Assembly: GCA_003221075.1 (NCBI GenBank) | Contig: QHUF01000057.1 | Location: 1 to 11,237 of the forward strand | DNA length: 11,237 bases | From: Gemmatimonadota bacterium | GTDB taxonomy: Bacteria > Gemmatimonadota > Gemmatimonadetes > Gemmatimonadales > GWC2-71-9 | Direction: 5' to 3' | Part shown: positions 6,664 to 11,237 of the stretch, one piece after another | Layout: every line of letters starts with the position of its first letter | Numbering within the stretch: position 1 is the first letter of the stretch | Program-made: the position numbers and the translations under genes | The notes under the pieces: generated by a model | The model's input: the letters and a program-made list of their open reading frames with translations, nothing else | What the model was told of the DNA's origin: nothing | The model's database searches: none

Positions 6664-7662
6664 GTGAAGATCGCCGTCATTTTCGATTCCTTGCACCCCG
6701 AATGGGAGGATGCCGCCTTCAAACGCGAAGTCGAGCAGAAGGCGGAAGAAGCGGAGTACGACGTGGCGCGCGCCCTGATGACGGGCGGCCACGACGTGCT
6801 CATGATCGGCATCGGCGACGACGTCGCGCCGCTGCTTGCGAAACTGGCGGAGTTTCAGCCCAAGCTCGTGTTCAACGGCTGCGAGGGGTTCCGCAAGAAC
6901 GCGCGCCACGAGTATGCGATCGCCGCCCTGCTCGACATGTACGGGTACCGCTATACCGGCTCGTCACCGACCGCGCTCCTGGTCGCCCGCAACAAATCGC
7001 TGACCAAAAAAATCCTGGCCTACCACGGCATCCGCGTGCCGGCGTTTGCCGAGTTCCACGCGGGCGACAAGCTGGTGCGTCCGTCGGAGCTGCGGTTTCC
7101 CCTGATCGTGAAGCCGCTGCTCGAGGACGCGTCGATCGGCATCGCGCAGGCGTCGGTGGTCGAAGACGATCCCTCGCTGGCCCAGCGCGTCGAGTTCATT
7201 CACACCAAGTACCACCAGGCCGCGATCGTCGAGGAGCTGGTCGAGGGACGCGAGGTCTACGTCGGCCTGATCGGCAACGACAAGCTGGAAGTGCTGCCGC
7301 TCACGGAGATGACGTTCGGCGAGCCCGAGATGGGTGAGCATCGCATCGCCACGTATAAGGCGAAGTGGGACGAGGACTATCGCAAGAAAAAGAAGATCAA
7401 GAACGTGTTCGCGAAGGGCGTCTCCGACGAGCTGACGGGGCGCATCGGCGAGATCTGCAGCACCGCATTCCACGCCTTGTGGCTGCAGGATTATGGCCGG
7501 GTAGACGTGCGATTGGCGCACGACAACGAAGTGTACCTGCTCGAAGTGAACCCGAACCCGTTCATCGCGGCCGAGCACGAACTGGCCGAGGCGGCCGAGA
7601 AGGCGGGCTTGAAATACAACGCCTTCATTCAACGCATCGTCGACGAGGCGCTGGCGCGGTGA
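6664..7662 (+). CDS. ATP-grasp ligase related to D-alanine--D-alanine ligase
   Basis: This cytosolic ATP-grasp enzyme of 332 aa should join a carboxylate to an amine or another nucleophile through an acyl phosphate. The Ddl-like plan is clear. There is an N-terminal pre-ATP-grasp domain (KIAVIFDS), then LVFNGCEGFRKNARHE and YRYTGSSPTALLVARNKSLTKKIL. Next comes ATP-grasp subdomain 1 (FPLIVKPLLEDASIGI), then IVEELVEGREVYVG, and finally the metal-binding VDVRL and LLEVNPNPF (E294, N296). Two features argue against a housekeeping Ddl. The GGxSxE-xxVS loop near the N-terminus is missing, with DSLHPEWED in its place. The NT-x-PG-M-T after the metal site is NPNPFI. A distinct amino-acid or peptide ligase is therefore more likely. 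The start is GTG at 6664, with GAGGCGGGG just upstream spanning the transporter's stop. The 3' end overlaps the next gene as GTGA. Confidence 0.88.
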   Translation: MKIAVIFDSLHPEWEDAAFKREVEQKAEEAEYDVARALMTGGHDVLMIGIGDDVAPLLAKLAEFQPKLVFNGCEGFRKNARHEYAIAALLDMYGYRYTGSSPTALLVARNKSLTKKILAYHGIRVPAFAEFHAGDKLVRPSELRFPLIVKPLLEDASIGIAQASVVEDDPSLAQRVEFIHTKYHQAAIVEELVEGREVYVGLIGNDKLEVLPLTEMTFGEPEMGEHRIATYKAKWDEDYRKKKKIKNVFAKGVSDELTGRIGEICSTAFHALWLQDYGRVDVRLAHDNEVYLLEVNPNPFIAAEHELAEAAEKAGLKYNAFIQRIVDEALAR

Positions 7663-8651
7663 GCCGCCGCGAAGTGCCGACCCCCGAGCTGCGCTGCCCC
7701 CGCTGTCACACCGAGCTGGAGCGGTACTGGAGCTATTGCCCGAGCTGCAGCCGGCGGCTCGAATGGCGCGACACGCAGCGCGAAACGAATGCCGAGTGCG
7801 CGTACTGCGGGTGGATGGTATCGGACGCGTCGTCGTTCTGCCCGTGGTGCGGGCGCGACATCAAGGACAACGATTCGAGCGACGAGCCGCTCAAAGCGCC
7901 CAAAGGCTTCAAGTACCACGCCCGCTGCGACTGGGGATGCGGCGGCGGCGTGATGTACCCCATGCGCTTTTGTCCGTGGTGCGGGCGCGCCCAGACGTGG
8001 CGCTACGATGATTTCCAGAACGTCTGTCCCCACTGCGATCGCGGCGTTGACGACTGGATGGCGACGTGCCCCTGGTGCGGCGAGGACGCCACCGGTCGCG
8101 ACCTCATCCCCCGCGCGCTGCGGCGGGCGCGGCGGCTGCTAATCGTGTCCCGCATCCGCGACTGGCACTACCGTGTCGCACTGCGGCCCGGCGTCTCGGG
8201 TGTCGCGCCGCGTGCGCCGAAAGTGATCGAGCTCGACCGCCGCTACGTCACCGGCAAGCGCCGCCGCGACGAGATCTCGTGGAACATGCTCACCGGTCTG
8301 CTGCTGCACGAGCTCGGCCACTCGTTTCTCTATCATCACTGGGCGTGGACGCGCACGGGCCGGTTCCGCCGCACCTTCGGCGAGGTGCGCAAAGCCTACC
8401 GCGTGGCGGACGAGCACTGGGTGGACTTCGAGCGGCGCCGCATCGCGACGACACTTACCGACTACGTCAGTGCGTACGCGGCGACCCACCCGCAGGAAGA
8501 TTTCGCGGAGACGTTCCGCTTCTACGTCGCACGCCGCGGCCGGCTCCGCGAGCTATTCGCGGAGTTCGGCCGGAAGCGCAAAGGCGTGCCGTTGTACGAG
8601 AAGTTTCTATCCCTACATGATTTTGTGAGGAGTCTGAGAGGTTGGAAGTAG
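7659..8651 (+). CDS. Four-zinc-ribbon protein fused to an HELGH zinc metallopeptidase-like domain
   Basis: A 330-aa protein in two parts. Residues 13-140 hold four paired CxxC-type zinc ribbons: C13/C16-C27/C30, C47/C50-C61/C64, C90/C94-C105/C108 and C123/C126-C137/C140. The sequence CPWCG occurs three times. From about residue 200 there is a zincin-type domain with H217-E-L-G-H221, preceded by hydrophobic LTGLLL. The later HPQEDFAETFRFYV (E280, E284) probably gives the third zinc ligand, as in other peptidases with an EDFAE-type motif. It resembles the putative zinc-binding metallopeptidase family (Peptidase_Mx-like), but that is from memory. There is no signal peptide or membrane segment, so it is cytosolic. 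The GTG at 7659 overlaps the ligase stop by 4 nt. The frame is open upstream to 7365, but that region lies inside the ligase and lacks family features. The stop TAG lies inside a perfect palindrome. It may cleave or bind a peptide or protein made or modified by the operon. Confidence 0.85.
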   Translation: MSRREVPTPELRCPRCHTELERYWSYCPSCSRRLEWRDTQRETNAECAYCGWMVSDASSFCPWCGRDIKDNDSSDEPLKAPKGFKYHARCDWGCGGGVMYPMRFCPWCGRAQTWRYDDFQNVCPHCDRGVDDWMATCPWCGEDATGRDLIPRALRRARRLLIVSRIRDWHYRVALRPGVSGVAPRAPKVIELDRRYVTGKRRRDEISWNMLTGLLLHELGHSFLYHHWAWTRTGRFRRTFGEVRKAYRVADEHWVDFERRRIATTLTDYVSAYAATHPQEDFAETFRFYVARRGRLRELFAEFGRKRKGVPLYEKFLSLHDFVRSLRGWK

Positions 8652-8675
8652 GGGCGCAGCATGCTGCGCCCCTAC
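8648..8675. repeat. Perfect 28-bp palindrome at the operon end
   Basis: Two 14-nt arms (GTAGGGGCGCAGCA and its exact complement) meet with no spacer, centred between 8661 and 8662. The stop codon TAG of the metallopeptidase gene (8649-8651) lies inside the left arm. No run of T follows on either side, so it is not a classical intrinsic terminator, although the RNA hairpin could protect the 3' end or slow polymerase. Short GTAGGGGCG...CGCCCCTAC palindromes are familiar to me as dispersed extragenic repeats in several bacterial groups, so a REP-like element is the likeliest reading. No second copy occurs in this window. Confidence 0.75.
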
Positions 8676-8721
8676 CTACATGCTCACATCGCCGCCCCTT
8701 CGCCGTCCTTCGCCGCCGATT
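8652..8721. other. Convergent intergenic gap
   Basis: This 70-nt gap separates the convergent metallopeptidase and DsrE-like genes. Beyond the right part of the palindrome it holds C-rich sequence with no clear terminator stem for the minus-strand gene and no poly-T run. I see nothing else in it. Confidence 0.5.
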
Positions 8722-9378
8722 CTATCCAGCGAAGCAGTACGCGCACCCCTTCTCCTGCGACCGTGCCACCGCGAGCACGCCCGACGGCACGACCTGCACA
8801 CCGGGAAGCAATGCGGCGACCCACTCCGCTTTCACCGCGGCTGCGTCCATACTCATCTTTTGCGCGACCATGCCGCTGTACACCGTGAGCGCGACGTTGC
8901 AGCAGCCAATCTGCGCGCCGCTCGCAAGCAAGGCCTCAGTGCCGGTACCCGGCAGTGGCAGGGGTAGCTGCTTCGCAAAGATGTTGCGAACGGCCGGGGC
9001 ATCGCCCTCCTTGATCCCGAACACCTCGCCCAGTTTGTACTTCGCCCACACCGAGTCCTGCATGGCGATCGGAATCGCCGCGTGGCGCAGCACAATGACT
9101 GCCGAGTTGTCGGCGTCCTTCGTGCCGTAGTTTTCGTTGTTGCCGTTGAGCCACACCCGCGGCCAGACCACCGGCATCCCGCTGTTCGGCTCGGGCGCGT
9201 CGAAGATCATCTTGTGTTTCCCGGTGATCCGGTTCAGCCACGTCTCGAACGACGGGTCGGCAGCTCCCAAAATCGGCTCGTGCACGGGCGGCTGTGCTTC
9301 CAGTCGCAGCGGCGTCAGCCCCGCGACTCCAGCGGCCGCTGTGGCGGCAAGACGACCGAGAAATCCACGTCTGTACAT
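8722..9378 (-). CDS. Tat-signal DsrE/DsrF-like protein
   Basis: A 218-aa protein with a twin-arginine signal (MYRRGFLGRLAATAAAG, then a cut near LEA-QPP), so it is probably folded in the cytoplasm and exported. The mature part follows the DsrE-like plan: a first strand AVIVLRHAAIP, a long middle with YKLGEVFGI, then LLASGAQIGCCNVAL (C159, C160), and a final LLPGVQVVPSGVLAVARSQ with a C-terminal CAYC pair (C212, C215). DsrE-family proteins bind or carry sulfur on a cysteine. Here the CC pair and the terminal CxxC could do this, or could bind metal or form disulfides. It starts at ATG 9378 behind a strong AGGAGG that overlaps the stop of the cytochrome gene, with 9 nt between the two. The link to a TsdA-like cytochrome supports a sulfur role. 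The fold call is by pattern and the function is inferred. Confidence 0.78.
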   Translation of the reverse strand: MYRRGFLGRLAATAAAGVAGLTPLRLEAQPPVHEPILGAADPSFETWLNRITGKHKMIFDAPEPNSGMPVVWPRVWLNGNNENYGTKDADNSAVIVLRHAAIPIAMQDSVWAKYKLGEVFGIKEGDAPAVRNIFAKQLPLPLPGTGTEALLASGAQIGCCNVALTVYSGMVAQKMSMDAAAVKAEWVAALLPGVQVVPSGVLAVARSQEKGCAYCFAG

Positions 9379-9383
9379 CTGAA

Positions 9384-9389
9384 CCTCCT
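9384..9389 (-). promoter_or_regulatory. Strong Shine-Dalgarno AGGAGG for the DsrE-like gene
   Basis: A full AGGAGG lies 5 nt before the ATG at 9378 and overlaps the TAG stop of the upstream cytochrome gene. It fixes the start and shows that the two genes are read from one message. Confidence 0.85.
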
Positions 9390-10215
9390 AGTGGTGAGAC
9401 CGTGTGGGATATGCGACATCGGGTGGTGGATCGCCGTTGGGCCAATCGTTTTCCTTCCCCCGATAGTCGGGCCGGGGATGCGCGTTGACGTACGCGGCGA
9501 CGTTGAACGCCTGGCTATCGCTCAGGGTGCCAGGCACATCGAACGGCATGTTGCGACTGATGAATTCGGCGGCGGTCCGGACGCGCGACATGCCCGCGCC
9601 GACGTTGTAGGACTCGGGCCCCCAGAGCGGCGGTGCGCCCGCCATTCCTTCGCCAACGGCGCCATGGCATTTGGCGCACGACGCCGCGAACACCCGCGCG
9701 CCGGCGGCGGTATCGGCCGTGAAGCTCGCCCACTTTTGCAGTCGCGCGTTCGGGCCGGCCGGCGGGGACACCGTCACACCGCGCGACAGGAACGCGAAAT
9801 AGGCGACGATGTCCCGCATGTCGGCCCCGGCCGGATCGAGCGCCGTCCCGTTCATGCTGCGGCGGAAACAATCGTTGACGCGGTACTCGATCGTCTCGAC
9901 CGCCCCGCTGCGGGCGCGGTACTGCGGATACCGTGCGAATACTCCGACCCACGAGCCCGTCTCGCGGCGCCCTCCGTCGAGATGGCAGGTCGTGCAGCGC
10001 AACTTGTTGCCCACATGACTCGGCAAACTGTCCCGCGTCGCGGTGAGCAGCGCGCGACCGCGCCGGACCGCGTCGCCGTACGGACCTGCCGGGATGGTCG
10101 AGTCTGCCGCGACCGCGGCTCGCGGGGGAGCGGCGTTCGAGCAGCCGCCCAAGGCGGTGATGCCGAGCAAGACGGTGAGGGTGCTGGGGCGCACCGGGCG
10201 AGATAATACCGGCAT
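9388..10215 (-). CDS. Dihaem cytochrome c lipoprotein, thiosulfate dehydrogenase (TsdA)-like
   Basis: The 275-aa product begins with a lipoprotein signal ending in the lipobox LGGC (C25), so it is probably anchored in the cell envelope facing the periplasm. Two haem c sites are present: CTTCH at 74-78 and CAKCH at 180-184. Between them, YRVNDCFRRSMNG has C116 in the place where TsdA uses an unusual cysteine as distal ligand of the first haem. FISRNMPFDVPG near the C-terminus is also TsdA-like and offers a methionine for the second haem. TsdA oxidises thiosulfate to tetrathionate or runs in reverse. Related dihaem cytochromes with other roles exist, so the reaction is inferred. ATG 10215 was chosen because it sits directly before the signal peptide. 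The Shine-Dalgarno sequence is weak, and a GTG at 10272 would add 19 residues before the signal. The DsrE-like gene follows after 9 nt. Confidence 0.85.
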   Translation of the reverse strand: MPVLSRPVRPSTLTVLLGITALGGCSNAAPPRAAVAADSTIPAGPYGDAVRRGRALLTATRDSLPSHVGNKLRCTTCHLDGGRRETGSWVGVFARYPQYRARSGAVETIEYRVNDCFRRSMNGTALDPAGADMRDIVAYFAFLSRGVTVSPPAGPNARLQKWASFTADTAAGARVFAASCAKCHGAVGEGMAGAPPLWGPESYNVGAGMSRVRTAAEFISRNMPFDVPGTLSDSQAFNVAAYVNAHPRPDYRGKENDWPNGDPPPDVAYPTRSHH

Positions 10216-10283
10216 TTCCGAAGGCGGCAACCTTTTGTGCGGCGTTCCTATCCAAACGTGCGTATCCTCCACCCAGGATTGCT
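10216..10283. promoter_or_regulatory. Divergent intergenic region between cytochrome and HEAT-repeat genes
   Basis: These 68 nt must carry promoters for both directions if the two start choices are right. The sequence is mixed in composition, with an AT-richer patch around 10230-10240 (CCTTTTGTG). I see no convincing -35/-10 pair or operator repeat. AGGA at 10275-10278, 5 nt before ATG 10284, is a good ribosome-binding site for the HEAT-repeat gene. Confidence 0.35.
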
Positions 10284-11237
10284 ATGATTGCGCCGCTGCT
10301 CGCTTCCCTGCTGCTCGTCGTCCAAAACCGTCCTGCCCTCGATTCCGCAACCGTCACGCGGGTCCTCAATCAACTGAGGACCAGCGACTCCGCGGTGTGC
10401 GCGCTCGCCGGTCAGGCGCTCACCAACTACGGCGGGTTCTGGGGACACGCGTTTGCCGACCCCGGCATGCCGATGCCTCAGCCGATGCCGACACCAATGC
10501 CGATGCCGGGCGGCGGTGGCGGTGGATTCCATGTCAACATGCATGAGAACACCCACGGCATGGACCCGGCAGTGCTGCGTGCCTTCCGTGCGGTGATTCG
10601 CGACGACAACAGGTGTGTGCGCAACATCGCCGCACGCGTGCTGGGGAACTACGGCGGCTCGGAGAGCTACAATCTGTTCCTTGGCATGCTCAAGGACCCT
10701 CGCCCCGACTTCCGGGAGACCGGAGCGTTGGGCCTCGGCGAGCTCGAGGACTCGCGCGCGATCACGCCACTCCGCGACGCGCTCAGCGGCGACGCTAGTC
10801 CGGTGGTCCGCATGACCGCGGCGTGGGCACTCGGCGAAATCGAGGAGAAAACCGCGATCGGCGTGCTCACCCGCGCGCTCGGGGATCGTGCGCCGGAAGT
10901 GCGGCGTACGGCCGCGTGGGCGCTCGGTGAAATCGAGGACAAAAGCGCCGTGCGGCCGCTCAGTGCGGCACTCAATGACGACGCCATCGAGGTGCGTCTC
11001 ACGGCGGTGTGGGCATTGGGAGAGATCGAAGACGAGTCCGCGGTGCCGCTGCTCGCGACCGCGACCAGGGACCGCGACCCACGCGTGCGCCAGCAGGCCG
11101 CGTGGGCGCTCGGCGAGATCGAGGCCGCGCAAGGGATCGCTCCGCTCGAGGCATTGATGCGCGATCCTGTCGCGGATGTGCGGAAGACGGCCATCTGGGC
11201 CCTGGGCGAAATCGAGGACGGCGGCGCGGTGAGCGCA
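10284..11237 (+). CDS. Secreted HEAT-repeat protein, N-terminal part (runs off right edge)
   Basis: 318 codons are open to the window's end without a stop. AGGA lies 5 nt before the ATG. The N-terminus (MIAPLLASLLLVVQ) is a short hydrophobic signal or anchor, so the protein is probably exported. A first helical region (residues 20-55, ending TNYGGFWG) is followed by a Met-Pro and poly-Gly linker (residues 62-81) and a second region that repeats the LGNYGG theme. From residue 147 there are regular HEAT/PBS-type repeats of 31 residues, each built around AWALGEIED, then A-(I/V)-x-x-L, then D-x-x-x-x-V-R. Such repeats stack into a solenoid that binds partner proteins, and no enzyme motif is present. 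Similar proteins often sit beside BlaR1/M56 sensor peptidases, but the right neighbour is not visible. The repeat class is certain, the role unknown. Confidence 0.88.
   Translation, partial: MIAPLLASLLLVVQNRPALDSATVTRVLNQLRTSDSAVCALAGQALTNYGGFWGHAFADPGMPMPQPMPTPMPMPGGGGGGFHVNMHENTHGMDPAVLRAFRAVIRDDNRCVRNIAARVLGNYGGSESYNLFLGMLKDPRPDFRETGALGLGELEDSRAITPLRDALSGDASPVVRMTAAWALGEIEEKTAIGVLTRALGDRAPEVRRTAAWALGEIEDKSAVRPLSAALNDDAIEVRLTAVWALGEIEDESAVPLLATATRDRDPRVRQQAAWALGEIEAAQGIAPLEALMRDPVADVRKTAIWALGEIEDGGAVSA
10467..10526 (+). repeat. Met-Pro/poly-Gly coding low-complexity linker
   Basis: CCGATG-type hexamers and then GGC/GGT codons encode MPMPQPMPTPMPMP followed by six glycines. This is a flexible linker between two helical parts of the HEAT-repeat protein. 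Such simple DNA is prone to slippage, so length variation between strains is likely. Confidence 0.8.
10722..11237 (+). repeat. 93-nt tandem repeat encoding 31-residue HEAT units
   Basis: After a first, more diverged unit of 32 codons, units start at 10818, 10911, 11004, 11097 and 11190, exactly 93 nt apart, and the last is cut by the window edge. The best-kept part of each is GCG-TGG-GCx-CTC-GGC-GAA-ATC-GAG (AWALGEIE). The rest has drifted, so the array is old and under protein-level selection. Confidence 0.9.

Noticed and set aside
7365..7658. N-terminal extension of the zinc-ribbon metallopeptidase back to 7365
   Set aside because: This stretch lies wholly inside the ATP-grasp gene in another frame and has no domain features. 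GTG 7659 gives a normal 4-nt overlap.
8648..8675. Palindrome as a classical rho-independent terminator
   Set aside because: No T-run follows the stem on either strand, and a spacer-free palindrome leaves a poor loop.
10248..11132. Minus-strand open frame of 294 codons with internal repeats
   Set aside because: Its repeats are the complement of the HEAT-repeat units on the plus strand. The plus-strand reading gives a clean HEAT protein with a good ribosome-binding site.

Overview
The window is 11.2 kb of GC-rich, densely packed bacterial chromosome. No tRNA, rRNA, CRISPR array, insertion sequence or phage gene is visible. The gene mix fits a Gemmatimonadota-like soil or sediment bacterium: a secreted S9D-type peptidase, QueG, a bacterial deoxyhypusine-synthase-like protein, a Tat-exported DsrE-like protein, a lipoprotein dihaem cytochrome and a HEAT-repeat protein. 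That assignment rests on my familiarity with such gene sets and not on a marker gene.

Left part (1-2086, all on the minus strand). Reading in the direction of transcription, an 88-aa conserved-looking small protein overlaps queG (epoxyqueuosine reductase) by 4 nt (GTGA). queG in turn overlaps an 89-aa unknown protein by 4 nt (ATGA). After 64 nt comes the 5' end of a secreted glutamyl-endopeptidase-like S9 peptidase, which runs off the left edge.

Centre (2109-8651, all on the plus strand). Six genes are packed with overlaps or a 9-nt gap, so they are probably one transcript: a class V PLP enzyme, a LOG-type nucleotide phosphoribohydrolase, a deoxyhypusine-synthase-like enzyme, an MFS transporter, a Ddl-like ATP-grasp ligase, and a protein with four zinc ribbons followed by an HELGH zinc-peptidase domain. 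The MFS protein has no ATG, GTG or TTG that would include its first membrane helix. A CTG at 5119 with a good Shine-Dalgarno sequence is the best start. The operon looks like a small-molecule or peptide modification and export pathway. It is the best candidate here for an undescribed system, but its product cannot be deduced from sequence. The operon ends in a perfect 28-bp palindrome that contains the last stop codon.

Right part (8722-11237). On the minus strand, a lipoprotein dihaem cytochrome c resembling thiosulfate dehydrogenase (TsdA) is followed after 9 nt by a Tat-signal DsrE-like protein. Together they look like a cell-envelope sulfur redox pair. Divergent from them, a secreted HEAT-repeat protein with a Met-Pro/Gly linker and a 31-residue repeat (93 nt) runs off the right edge.

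No gene-free stretch exceeds 300 bases. The longest gaps are about 60-70 nt, at 573-636, 8652-8721 and 10216-10283.
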